The translations under genes and the position numbers were made by a program. From JBJMQS01 sp045802605 (lineage in GTDB: Bacteria; Planctomycetota; Planctomycetia; Gemmatales; Gemmataceae), in the NCBI GenBank assembly GCA_045802605.1, contig JBJMQS010000070.1:139375-203374 (forward strand): a DNA stretch of 64,000 nt, given 5' to 3'. This document shows, in pieces, positions 22,301-30,529 of this stretch; the first letter of the stretch is position 1; the number at the start of each line of letters is the position of its first letter. The notes beneath the pieces are model-generated. The model did not search any database. It worked only from the letters and a program-made list of their open reading frames with translations, and had not been told where the DNA came from.

Positions 22301-23004
22301 GTGAATGAATAGTTCCCGTTGGCGTCGGTCGTGGTGGCAGGTTCGCCCGCCGCCGTGATATCAATCGACCAAGAATTGAGCGCGCCGCCATCCTGGTTGG
22401 CTGTGTCTTGGATGGTCAGCGTCCAGGTTCCGTTGGTCGCAGCGCCGTTAAAGGAAGAAAGTGAACCGGGTGACGGCTTGAATGTCCCGGTAAATGGCGC
22501 TGACCCCGAAGTGATTTTCGTCGCCGCTTGGTCGTCCAAGACCGTATTTGTGAAATTGTCGCCGTTTCCCCCCACCTTTGAAAAAAGCGTGACCGACGTT
22601 CCTGCTGGGTTCTTGAGCGACACGACCAAATCAGAATCGAACGTATGCGAAATATTTAACTTCACGTTGACATCGAACGCAACGCCGACATCAGGAACCG
22701 TAATTGTGGAAGTGACTGTCGGCGTACCGCTGGCCGAAATGGTCTGCGGGACATTGGCCGACGAATAGGTGGTGGTAGGACCCGGGTCTATGACGCCATT
22801 GTTGTTGGTATCAAGAAAGACCGAGACGCCGGGGAAGCCAGCTTCGCCTGAATTAACCAGGCCGTTGCCATTGAGGTCATTGAAGACTTGCCCGCTGATT
22901 GTGGCCGGCGTCTGACGGACTTCCAGAGTCTCCAACTGGAGTCGTTGGCGATAGGTATGCGCCAGTCCCCGTCGCAGTATGCGCGACCGCAAAGCAAGTG
23001 ACAT
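19351..23004 (-). CDS. Giant secreted protein with SdrD B-like domains, a P-domain, sialidase-like repeats and dockerin-like tail
   Basis: The protein has 1217 residues. After a basic N-terminus and LQLETLEVRQTPA (export-type motif), an SdrD B-like domain (SGQVFNDLNGNGLVNSGE) is interrupted by a proprotein-convertase P-domain (ISHTFDSDLVVSLKNPAGT, NGTWTLTIQDTANQDGG). A second SdrD B-like domain follows (NDTNSNGTQDSGESPLSG). Residues of about 380-800 form a BNR/sialidase-like propeller with SYSTDGGTTWSP-type repeats, but I cannot see a full set of sialidase catalytic residues. Two Ig-like domains and an EF-hand dockerin-like tail (DQNGDVVVDQTDY, DFDNSGDVDQLDY) end the chain. It is probably a structural or adhesive surface protein. 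It lies 63 nt upstream of the metalloprotease gene. Confidence 0.85.
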   Translation of the reverse strand: MSLALRSRILRRGLAHTYRQRLQLETLEVRQTPATISGQVFNDLNGNGLVNSGEAGFPGVSVFLDTNNNGVIDPGPTTTYSSANVPQTISASGTPTVTSTITVPDVGVAFDVNVKLNISHTFDSDLVVSLKNPAGTSVTLFSKVGGNGDNFTNTVLDDQAATKITSGSAPFTGTFKPSPGSLSSFNGAATNGTWTLTIQDTANQDGGALNSWSIDITAAGEPATTTDANGNYSFTGLAAGSYNVVHVIPSGGYVQTSPGGDGRYHVNLLSAGTFTGNFGDRLPPATIAGLVFNDTNSNGTQDSGESPLSGITVYLDLDNSGTLNAGDTSVTTNSSGIYTFNNVVPNKDYIVAEVLPGGFTHIAPVRSGLQASTNVNSSKMTGEQSEASVAIDPTNPNRVFVSSNQLNGSGGMMGSYSTDGGTTWSPRTFANGSDGLINSTGDPTEVFDDFGNLWEANLSSSGTATNVTRSTDGGKTFTSFQTVTAASSDQPTIVAGPSGTPGIDLIAIVFNQASGQWASYLQVNSSGPTGGFTAPVELPSSNTGISGEYSDVAIGPNGQVAVAYQNSGGEGPDTIYFNLDPDGVGAQAFGARSILTTTNVGGFDHITPQPSRSVDAEIGLAYDRSGGPHQGRLYALYTEEVTNESNNTDIMLRHSDNNGTTWSSPVRVNDDNTTNGQFLPRISLDQTTGYIAISWFDARNDPANAKSEYWATASFDGGATFLPNIKLSSGQSLPGGSNDYGDYTGLSFTNGRFIATWPDNSNSTGDNPSGTATHDIYIAKVIVTNNTPNYLVSTLPGTTYSGRDFAIKGANPPLTVTVNQDALQADPTNSGTINFTVVFNQSVSDFATGDVTLSGTAGATTAIVTGSGTTYNIAVSGMTGTGTVVASLAAGVANGAGGANQASSSTDNTVNFDQTPPTATSSPANVTISGGSSQQFTVTYSDDSAINVGSLDNTDVRVTGPGGFDVPATFVGVDNNTNGTPRVATYTFSPPGGTWDTADNGTYSVVVQANQVADVATNTVSTATVGSFQVNVPPPTVTGIIFGDGTNQRSQVRQIVVTFSEPMNFMGGAAAAFTVHRSGTGGTTGDVALVATPNAGPTSSVTITFSGTLTESANSLIDGLYNLIIDAAQVSSTTGTALDGNNDGIAGGDYVVTGTTANKFFRLYGDQNGDVVVDQTDYLVFRNAIGGGPNTIFDFDNSGDVDQLDYLAFRNRISAGP

Positions 23005-23290
23005 TAGCTGACAGCTCCCAAAAGACGTCAGAAAGGCATAAAGCCGCGGTAGGACCGACTCCGATGTCCGGGGGCCGAGTGCGGAGGTTACGAAGAGTCG
23101 CTCTCATGATACAGGCATGAAAAATCGCGATCAAGCAAATTGATGGTTTTCTGATGCAACTAAGTATTTACACGCATGCGCTTAGGGCGGGCTAAGTCTT
23201 GGCAGTGCCATGCTCGATCAAGATCGCACGAGCAAAGCAACGAACCTACAATACACGCATTGAGCCTCGCGAATCTCAAACGGTTGCGTC

Positions 23291-24223
23291 ATGAAATCGA
23301 GCGCCAATGGCGTGCGGAGTGGCTTTTCCCTCGTGGAATTGCTGGTGGTCATCGCCATCACGTCCGTGGTCATGGGCTTGGCACTGCCCGCCATACAGCG
23401 AGTGCGCGAGACCGCATCGCGAATGTCCTGTCAAAACAACTTGCGGCAAATCGGCCTGGCCCTTCACAGTTATCATCAACATGCTAACCACTTTCCCCCG
23501 GGGTATTCGTTCGACGAGCAGGCTCCGCCACCCAAGGGTGTCGTCATCAACTCGACTCCGGGTTGGGGGTGGGCGGCGCATTTGCTGATCCATATTGAGC
23601 AGGCCAACGTGGCCGCGCAGATTCAATGGACCGTACCCGTCGAAGATCCCGTGCACGATTCCGTACGCGTTGTCCCCATTCGGACTTATATCTGCCCGTC
23701 CGATCGGGGGACGGAACCTTTTATGATCCTTTCCCAATATGGGAAGGATTTGTGTCAGGCCGCACCGAGCACGTACGCCGCCTGCTTTGGATTCGGCGGC
23801 GCGATTGGAGAACATCCGACGCTGGGCAACGGCATTTTCTTTCGCAACAGCAAGACGCGCATCGCCGATATCCGCGATGGGGCCTCGTACACGATCGCCA
23901 TCGGCGAACGGGCCGCGCTGTTTTGCCAAGGACCGTGGGCGGGTGTTCCTTCGGATGGTACGATTCGCACGAATCCAGATTCACCGGGCTTGATCGCTGC
24001 GATTGAGGAGGCGCCCGTCTTGGTCATGGCGCGGACGAATCCGTTTCCGATGAACCAGTTCTATTCTTCGCCGTACGACTTTTATTCGCCGCACCCGACC
24101 TCGGCGATGTTTCTATTTGCTGATGGATCCGTGCACGCCCTGAAGTTCACGCTGCCCGCTTCGATTTGGGAAGCGCTTGGCACACGCGCCGGCCGCGAAG
24201 TCATCAACTCGGACGATTTCTAA
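23291..24223 (+). CDS. DUF1559 prepilin-like protein
   Basis: The 310 residues start with a type IV pilin-like leader: a short basic stretch, then GFSLVELLVVIAI with the Gly/Phe cleavage site and Glu+5, followed by a hydrophobic helix. DUF1559 marks follow: SCQNNLRQIGLALHSYH, a cysteine-containing CPSDRG segment, a GASYTIAIGER segment, and the FLFADGSVHALKF block near the end. These proteins are expanded in planctomycetes and are thought to be pseudopilins or surface proteins; the exact role is unknown. The stop is one nt from the next gene's ATG, so the two are translationally coupled. Confidence 0.93.
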   Translation: MKSSANGVRSGFSLVELLVVIAITSVVMGLALPAIQRVRETASRMSCQNNLRQIGLALHSYHQHANHFPPGYSFDEQAPPPKGVVINSTPGWGWAAHLLIHIEQANVAAQIQWTVPVEDPVHDSVRVVPIRTYICPSDRGTEPFMILSQYGKDLCQAAPSTYAACFGFGGAIGEHPTLGNGIFFRNSKTRIADIRDGASYTIAIGERAALFCQGPWAGVPSDGTIRTNPDSPGLIAAIEEAPVLVMARTNPFPMNQFYSSPYDFYSPHPTSAMFLFADGSVHALKFTLPASIWEALGTRAGREVINSDDF

Positions 24224-24224
24224 C

Positions 24225-24842
24225 ATGGCTCGCAGCGGCGGAAAATGGGTCGAGCTTGCCGTCGCCGCAGGCCTGGGACTGGGCCTCGCGGCAGTGCTGG
24301 TATTTTGGCCCCAACAGCACAAGTCGCCCTTGGGCAGCGGGCAAACACTCTTGGGCAAAGCCGCCGACTCGTTTAGTGACGAGCAGACCGGTTTGCGGTT
24401 CAAGCCGCCCGCGGGTTGGTCGATGCAGGGCCGCACGTTGGCGTCGCCCGATCAGACTCTTTCGCCGCGGCTGGTGGTGAAGTTCAAAAGGCTCGCGCCG
24501 AATGTTGCGGTGGCGTGGTTTCGCGTATTCGTTCATGAAACGCCGGCTGACCAATCGCCGGCGGAGTTCTTAAGAGCGCACAAGCCGCCCGAAAAAAGCT
24601 GGAAGGTGGTTAAGGAGGTCGAGCCGGGCCTAACGGTAGGTGGTCAGCCGGCCGCCCGCATTACGTTTGCCGGTGCATTGGATCCGAATGGCCGCGGCGC
24701 CACGGACTACACCGCTGAGTTCTTCGCCATTCGGCAAGGCTCGCGGCTATTCGAAATCTCGGGGACATTTCCTACGACGGACGAAGACGCCAAGAATCAA
24801 TTCCGAAGCGCGATGGAAAGCGTTGCGTTTTCTAACCAGTGA
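24225..24842 (+). CDS. Small membrane-anchored protein of unknown function
   Basis: The ATG at 24225, one nt after the DUF1559 stop, is preferred to a start inside that gene. The 205 residues begin with a single membrane helix (WVELAVAAGLGLGLAAVLVF, about 8-27) and continue as a periplasmic domain. This starts with TGLRFKPPAGWSMQGRT, resembling the PsbP/DcrB-like fold of proteins that begin with a surface-exposed GxSFxxPxxW motif, and ends with FRSAMESVAF. I do not recognise a named family with certainty. It pairs with the DUF1559 gene and converges with metF, 5 nt away. Confidence 0.75.
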   Translation: MARSGGKWVELAVAAGLGLGLAAVLVFWPQQHKSPLGSGQTLLGKAADSFSDEQTGLRFKPPAGWSMQGRTLASPDQTLSPRLVVKFKRLAPNVAVAWFRVFVHETPADQSPAEFLRAHKPPEKSWKVVKEVEPGLTVGGQPAARITFAGALDPNGRGATDYTAEFFAIRQGSRLFEISGTFPTTDEDAKNQFRSAMESVAFSNQ

Positions 24843-24847
24843 AGCGC

Positions 24848-25747
24848 CTAGCGCAGAGCGGCTGAGTCGGCCACGCCGAGGTTCTCGTAAATCTGGCGAG
24901 TCGCGTCGCTGCGGTTGAGCGTGTACAGGTGCAGGCCGCGCACCTGGTGGTCCAGCAGATCGCGGCACTGCTCGGTGGCCCAATGGATGCCCACCCGCGC
25001 GACCGCGGCATCATCGGCACAGCGACCGATCGCCCGCAATAGTGCAGCGGGAATTCGCGCACCCAGTGCCAACTCCGCCATCCGCGACATGCCGCCGCGC
25101 GACGTGATCGGCATGATGCCGGCGAGGATTGGCACCTTGATGCCAGCGAGGTCGCAGCGCTCGCGGAAGTCATAGAAGTCGCGGTTCTCGAAGAACAACT
25201 GCGTGCAAATGTAATCCGCGCCGGCATCCACCTTGCGCTTGAGATAGTCCATTTCCAAAAGTCGATTGGGCGTCGCAGGGTGGCCTTCGGGAAAGCCAGC
25301 CACGCCGATGCCGAAGCCGCGACCTTTCGTGCCGGGGTGCGACTTGACGAAGCGGACCAAATCAGCGGCGTAGCGAAAGGCATCTTGCGAACGGTCGTGT
25401 TCGGGCCGCTCGCGCGGCAAGTCGCCGCTCAGGGCCAGGATGTTCTCGATCCCGCTCTTGGCGTAGCGGTCCAGGATATTCGTAAGTTCGGCTTCGCTGT
25501 GGCAAACACAGGTGAGATGCGACACCGCGGTGAGATCGGTTTCGCGGCTGATGCGTACGACGAGATCGTGCGTGCGCTCGCGAGTGCCGCCGCCGGCGCC
25601 ATAGGTTACCGAAACAAACGAGGGCCGTAGCGTTTGCAGCCGGGTGATCGCGGCGAACAGTTCGTTCGAGGCCTCATCGGTCTTCGGCGGGAAGAACTCG
25701 AAGCTAAACGTGGTCGGATGTTGTTGAAAGATATCTTGTATGTGCAT
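24848..25747 (-). CDS. metF: Methylenetetrahydrofolate reductase
   Basis: This 299-residue FAD enzyme reduces 5,10-methylene-THF to 5-methyl-THF for methionine synthesis. Family blocks are TFSFEFFPPKTDEA (catalytic Glu), SFVSVTYGAGG, HLTCVCHS, NILALSGD (FAD contact) and ADYICTQLFFENRDF. The length is that of bacterial MetF. It stands alone, with no other methionine genes. A palindromic repeat fills most of the space between it and the upstream VWA gene. No S-box or other riboswitch is visible before the start. Confidence 0.95.
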   Translation of the reverse strand: MHIQDIFQQHPTTFSFEFFPPKTDEASNELFAAITRLQTLRPSFVSVTYGAGGGTRERTHDLVVRISRETDLTAVSHLTCVCHSEAELTNILDRYAKSGIENILALSGDLPRERPEHDRSQDAFRYAADLVRFVKSHPGTKGRGFGIGVAGFPEGHPATPNRLLEMDYLKRKVDAGADYICTQLFFENRDFYDFRERCDLAGIKVPILAGIMPITSRGGMSRMAELALGARIPAALLRAIGRCADDAAVARVGIHWATEQCRDLLDHQVRGLHLYTLNRSDATRQIYENLGVADSAALR

Positions 25748-25791
25748 CGGGTTTGGCCATTCGCCGGTTTCTGAATTCTACAACATAATAA

Positions 25792-25877
25792 GAGTTCACC
25801 GCGGAGACGCAGAGAACGCAGAGAAAGACAGAGAAGAACTCTTCTCGATATTTCCTCTGTGTCTCTGCGGTGGACTC
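25792..25877. repeat. Palindromic 3'-end repeat, copy 3
   Basis: GAGTTCACCGCGGAGAC at the left matches GTCTCTGCGGTGGACTC at the right with two mismatches; further CGCAGAGA and CTCTGTG segments pair inside. The element begins 1 nt beyond the VWA-gene stop. Confidence 0.85.
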
Positions 25878-25878
25878 G

Positions 25879-28188
25879 TCAAACTAAACCCCAAAACCGG
25901 CGCAAGCCCCATTCCAATCCCAAAAGAACAACGAACACCCCATACAAGAGCGGCGGGAACGGCCCAAGATGGTTTGATCGCCAATCGGGGATATACGTGA
26001 CCTTGGCCCCGCCATTCGGCAACGGCTGAGACGGCAAGTCGGCCAGAAACTTCGGCAGATCTTCGGCGACATACGCTCGGCCGTCGCCGGCTGCCGCGAT
26101 CCGGGCGAGAAACTGATGATCGGCCGCGGGCCGCAAGAGTTCGGTGTCATCTTGATACACCAAGAATCGCGCTTTCGCTTCATCGCTAACGGGCGTGCCA
26201 TCGACGTCTTTCGCCGTCGCCTTGACCTGCAGCTGATATTCGCCGGGTTGATCGGTCTTCCAGAATGTGCCTCGGTCAGATTCCTTGTCGCGGGCCACCG
26301 TTACCGGCTCCGCCGACTTGCCGTCGGGATGTACGGCCTTCACTTCGAAGTTGGCGTTGGGCAGATCGATGCCGGTCTTGCCGCGGACTCCGACGCCGAA
26401 CGGCACTTTGGTGCCGACGGGGACGCGCCGAACCTCGGGTTTGATCCAGACGCTGCCCTCGGTTTCTTCTTGATGAGCGAGATAGAGAATCAACTGTCGC
26501 CAAAAGCGCGCATGGGCGTCTTGGCCTTCGGTGGTCCGTGGCCGTTGATTCGGACCGAGCAGATACCAGAGCCGTGTTTCATCGAGAGCCAGCGCGGCCG
26601 TACGTCCGCGGCCATAATCCTGGCGAACTAAGAGCGGCACGCCGGTGGCCGACTCGCCGACGACGACTGCGCTCGCCTTGCGCTTGCCCAGCTTGCTGAA
26701 ACCGGGCAGGGCGGGGAGCTTCTTCCAGAGCATTTCGCTCGCGGCCGGGTCGGGGCCGATGCGCATGATGTATTCGTTGCGCGCGGACTTCGCCGGCTGC
26801 ATTCGCACCGGCTCTTCAAATTCACCTGCGACATCCATCAAGACAGGCAGCGCGTCGGCCACTTTGGTATTCATCCAGCCGCCCGCCGCGAATGACTCAT
26901 GCCCGCCAATCATCAACAGGCCCACGCCTTTGGTGCTCACGAGCTGTTCGATCTGGCGGAGCACATCACCATTGCCCGCGGCCACCCGATGGGCCGGCAC
27001 ATCGCCGATGATGATCACGTCATACGCCTGGCGGCTAAAGTCGTAGAGCGTGGCATCGGCGCCGGAGAGTGGCTCATCGGTTTGGCGCAACGCTTGGAAG
27101 ACTCGCATTCGCGGATCGCCTGCCAGCGCTCGGCGAATGTGCTGCAACTCCGGGCGCAATCGATCGATGATCAAAACGCTCAAGCCTTCCCGGCTCACCG
27201 TGAGATAGGTCGTCAGATCGTTATTCAAAAGCGACGCTTCGCCGGGCAGCGGATCAATCTTCACGCTGAGCTTGATTTCACCGGCGGTCGCAGGCGCGGT
27301 TGCATCGATGGTCAACTCGTTGCCTTCCGCCTTGCGGAACTGAACCTCGTTCGATGCGACCTCTTTGCCATCGAAAAACAATCGTAGCGTCGTCTTGGCG
27401 TTCTCATAGCCCGGGGAATCGACGTTGACGTGGACGGTCACTTTACCCTTGACGGGAACCGGCGATGGGTCGGCCGCGGCCGAGAGAATGGCCACGTCGT
27501 GCTGTTGCGATGAAGTGCTTTCCTGGCCGAGAGAAAACGTCTGTACCGGACATGACAGCGCTCGGAATTTCGACGCTTCAGCAATCGCGGGAAAACGCGT
27601 CCCGTTGTCGGCCCCATCGCTCAGAATCAACAAACCCCGGAGGGCTCGTTCCTGCCCATATTTCTGAGCGATCGCACGGAGCATCTGACCAAAATCAGTG
27701 CGCGAGCCGGCCGGCGGCTTGGCGAAGAGCTCGGCCATTCGCGATCCGTTTTGCACATCGTCGGGGGGATCGTTCAACTCGTCGGCGAAGCGGTGCAACT
27801 CCACCGTGACGTTGTGCTCGTCGCGCAGCTTGCGCAACATCTGGGTCGAGTCGCGAAACATGCGCTCGGCCGCTTCCCACCGTGACTTGCTGTTCACTTC
27901 ATCGGTGACGGTCATGCTCTTCGAGGTGTCCAGAGCAATGATCAGCTTTGAAGGGAGGCGTTCATCATCGCGAATTGCTAGCGATGGCCGCACGACCGTG
28001 AACACCGCGATCAACAAGGCCAGGAGACGTACGGCAATAATCGTCGCCTTCCGCCACGGTGGCAGCGCAGCGCCGCGATAGGTCCAAAAGGTCATGCCGG
28101 CGATGGCCAGTGCCGTCGCGGTCAGAATGATCGGCCCGACGATCGGCGTCGACCAGGGAACCACAGGATCGGTAGTCAGTGTGACCAT
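25879..28188 (-). CDS. VWA protein with glutamine-amidotransferase-like domain
   Basis: A GTG at 28203 is possible, but it lies inside a palindromic repeat; the ATG at 28188 gives 769 residues. Two membrane helices come first (IILTATALAIAGMTFWTY and a second before residue 70). A VWA domain has an intact MIDAS (ALDTSKSM, and LILSDGADNGT). A beta-sandwich follows, then a class I GATase-like fold (VIIIGDVPAH, VGLLMIGGHESFAAGGW) without a visible catalytic Cys-His-Glu set. A Big/Ig-like region and a final membrane helix (YGVFVVLLGLEWGLRRF) end the chain. This arrangement is typical of the largest VWA member in MoxR-associated clusters. It is the third gene of the DUF58-BatA-VWA cassette. Confidence 0.87.
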   Translation of the reverse strand: MVTLTTDPVVPWSTPIVGPIILTATALAIAGMTFWTYRGAALPPWRKATIIAVRLLALLIAVFTVVRPSLAIRDDERLPSKLIIALDTSKSMTVTDEVNSKSRWEAAERMFRDSTQMLRKLRDEHNVTVELHRFADELNDPPDDVQNGSRMAELFAKPPAGSRTDFGQMLRAIAQKYGQERALRGLLILSDGADNGTRFPAIAEASKFRALSCPVQTFSLGQESTSSQQHDVAILSAAADPSPVPVKGKVTVHVNVDSPGYENAKTTLRLFFDGKEVASNEVQFRKAEGNELTIDATAPATAGEIKLSVKIDPLPGEASLLNNDLTTYLTVSREGLSVLIIDRLRPELQHIRRALAGDPRMRVFQALRQTDEPLSGADATLYDFSRQAYDVIIIGDVPAHRVAAGNGDVLRQIEQLVSTKGVGLLMIGGHESFAAGGWMNTKVADALPVLMDVAGEFEEPVRMQPAKSARNEYIMRIGPDPAASEMLWKKLPALPGFSKLGKRKASAVVVGESATGVPLLVRQDYGRGRTAALALDETRLWYLLGPNQRPRTTEGQDAHARFWRQLILYLAHQEETEGSVWIKPEVRRVPVGTKVPFGVGVRGKTGIDLPNANFEVKAVHPDGKSAEPVTVARDKESDRGTFWKTDQPGEYQLQVKATAKDVDGTPVSDEAKARFLVYQDDTELLRPAADHQFLARIAAAGDGRAYVAEDLPKFLADLPSQPLPNGGAKVTYIPDWRSNHLGPFPPLLYGVFVVLLGLEWGLRRFWGLV

Positions 28189-28197
28189 AAGACGATG

Positions 28198-28257
28198 AAC
28201 CACAGATCGCAGAGAACTCCATTGTATTCTCCGCGTCCTCCCTGATCTTGGCGGTTA
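28198..28257. repeat. Palindromic 3'-end repeat, copy 4 (decayed)
   Basis: AACCACAGATCGCAGAGAA at the left and TTCTCCGCGTCCTC...GGCGGTTA at the right are degenerate versions of the family arms. The right end (28255-28257) provides the TAA stop of the BatA gene, so the element has become part of that reading frame's end. Confidence 0.65.
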
Positions 28258-30432
28258 CGGCCTCTTGTAAAACCGATTGGCCAACAGGTTCTCGACGACG
28301 AAGAGCATGAAGAGCAACAGCATCAGCCACGGGAACAACTCAACGGGCTGCCGGAAGTGTTGGTCGAGCTTGTCGCGCAAGGGGGCTTCGTGGCCCGGGG
28401 CCAAGACGGCGTCGGGGCCGAAGACCTCAGCCAGCGTTTCGACGGGCACACGCGGCAGCAGTTGGAATTCTTCGGTCGGCGGATTCACGCTGAAGCCGGC
28501 GGTCCAAGATTTGTCAGGCGTCGCCAGGGTGAAATTCCCTGGCGTGCGGGCTTGCGTGAGCCGGACTTCCTGGCCTTTCTCCGGGCGGCGGACAAGCGAA
28601 TCGGGTCCCGATAGTCCAGGTCCTGTCAGATTCAAAGTTTGTGACTTCACGTTGGCAGGCAACGCGATATTCACCATCCGGCCGGACGTGTGGTTGAACT
28701 CGGCATCCTCGTTGGCCCCGCCGACGTAGCGAATCGCGTGATCGGCAATCGTGAGGTAGAACCACCACTGGGCATAGTCGTTCCAGGGTTTATCTTCGGC
28801 GACGCGCCGGTGGTCAAAGGGCGTTGTGAAGAGCAGCACTTTGCCGCGATATTTTTGGCGATCGAGCGTAGTCTCCAATAACGCGGCGTGCTTGCCTTCG
28901 TCAGCGTAACGGACCAGCACGAATGCAGAGGGTTCAGGCTTCACTTCCCAATAACGATAAGTGCGCGGCGGGTTCTCCGCGAAGCCATTGGATGGGTCCA
29001 TGGCGTAGTCGCGGAACTTGGCCATGAGCGGGTGGTTGTACTGGTATTCGCTCCACTTCACGCCCGAGTCACCGCCGGAAAGGATTTGTTGAAACGTGCC
29101 TGGGATGAGCCGTTGGGCGGGCGTGTCGGTGGAGTTGTAATCGCTAGCGTCCAACTCTTCGCCGGCCGGGAAGACAATGAGCCCGCCGCCGCCCGCGACG
29201 TAGGCGTCGAGCTTTTCCCATAGGTCGCGGGTCGGAGCGGGGACGCTCAGCAGAATGACAGCGCGGTATTTCGCAAGATCAGCCGGTGCCAGTGCCCGGA
29301 GACTTGGATCATTGCTTGTCTTGACCTCGCACGGAAAGGCTGTCTGCAGCGCGTTAAGCAGAGTCGTCGCATCGCTCGTTTGCTCGCAAACGATCAGCAC
29401 CGGTCTCGGTTCGCGCACTTCAAACGTGACGAAGCGAACATTGTCGGCGAGCAGTGCATCGGTGCTCGCCAGACTGATCTCGGCTTGGTACAGTCCGGGC
29501 TTCAATCCGCGGCGGGAGAAAACTACCTCTTTGCTTTGCCCGGCGGACACTTGCACCGACTTCGAGTCAACTTCGGGAAGCCCCGAGATGCGGAATTGCA
29601 CCTGGGCTTCCACGTCCTGGCCCGTCGCCTGCACCACCGCACTCAGCGAAACCGGCTTATTGGCGGGCACGACTTGCGGCGTGAGCCGAATGTCTGAAAT
29701 AGCAACGTCGGCCGGCTTATCGATTCCCACATCGACAATGATCTGCTGGATGGGCGGACCTTTCAGACGATCGCGAGCGGCCACGAGGTCCTTGGTGCGC
29801 GAGGTGTCCCAGCAGGCCGGCGTGCGGTCGGTCAGAACATAGAGAAAACGCGGCGGCGGATCGTCCTCTTCGCCGGCCTCGCGGGTCATGGCATCGAATA
29901 GGCGATAGCCGGCGGCCACGCAATCTGTCAGCGGCGTCGCACTCGCCTGCAAATCGCGGGTGGCGAGGCGCTCACGGGCGGCGTTTTGCGTCGTCTGCCA
30001 GTCGCCGCCCGGTTCGGATGGGTCCACGATTGCAAGCTTGCTGGTGGCAGGCAGCGACCCGACGATTTCCAGCGCCCGGCTCTTGGCTTCATCGAGCCGG
30101 GTCTTGCCGGCAACCGTGTAGCCCATGCTGAGGCTGGTGTCGATCACGAGCACTGCCGCCGCGGCTCTTTCGCTGGAAAGGCTCAGTCGTTCGTTCAACA
30201 CGCGCGGCCGTGCGAGCGCCAGGCACATGAGCGCGACCATCAAGATGCGCAACAGTAAGAGCAAGAGATGTCGCAAGCGCAAGCGGCGTCGATTCGTCGT
30301 GGCTTTACGCGCCAAGAAGCGGAACGCCGGGAAAGGAAGCTGCTTGGGCTGTTGCCGCAAGATCAGGTGCAAGACCACGGGCAAGACCGTCAGTGCAAGC
30401 CCGGCAAGGAGTGCGGGGAAGATGAACGTCAT
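28255..30432 (-). CDS. BatA domain / VWA membrane protein
   Basis: The 725 residues open with a BatA N-terminus (ALLAGLALTVLPVVLHLILRQ, then the basic NRRRLRLRH and a second helix up to about residue 77). A VWA domain carries a MIDAS DTSLS near residue 99 and YVLTDRTP. Beta-sandwich and Rossmann-like regions follow, and a final membrane helix (LMLLLFMLFVVENLL) precedes a basic tail. The upstream DUF58 gene ends 97 nt away and the VWA gene follows, making a three-gene cassette. A role as an envelope-associated partner of a MoxR ATPase is a family inference. It is paralogous in plan to the 3477-1 gene but lacks the second VWA. Confidence 0.88.
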   Translation of the reverse strand: MTFIFPALLAGLALTVLPVVLHLILRQQPKQLPFPAFRFLARKATTNRRRLRLRHLLLLLLRILMVALMCLALARPRVLNERLSLSSERAAAAVLVIDTSLSMGYTVAGKTRLDEAKSRALEIVGSLPATSKLAIVDPSEPGGDWQTTQNAARERLATRDLQASATPLTDCVAAGYRLFDAMTREAGEEDDPPPRFLYVLTDRTPACWDTSRTKDLVAARDRLKGPPIQQIIVDVGIDKPADVAISDIRLTPQVVPANKPVSLSAVVQATGQDVEAQVQFRISGLPEVDSKSVQVSAGQSKEVVFSRRGLKPGLYQAEISLASTDALLADNVRFVTFEVREPRPVLIVCEQTSDATTLLNALQTAFPCEVKTSNDPSLRALAPADLAKYRAVILLSVPAPTRDLWEKLDAYVAGGGGLIVFPAGEELDASDYNSTDTPAQRLIPGTFQQILSGGDSGVKWSEYQYNHPLMAKFRDYAMDPSNGFAENPPRTYRYWEVKPEPSAFVLVRYADEGKHAALLETTLDRQKYRGKVLLFTTPFDHRRVAEDKPWNDYAQWWFYLTIADHAIRYVGGANEDAEFNHTSGRMVNIALPANVKSQTLNLTGPGLSGPDSLVRRPEKGQEVRLTQARTPGNFTLATPDKSWTAGFSVNPPTEEFQLLPRVPVETLAEVFGPDAVLAPGHEAPLRDKLDQHFRQPVELFPWLMLLLFMLFVVENLLANRFYKRP

Positions 30433-30529
30433 CGTGGGTGGTTAGTTGGTTAAGTAGGTAGGTGGTTGGGTCATTGACGGTGCCTCAGCATTTGACTGTG
30501 TCCTTGATTCGTATCAATCACCTCACCAC

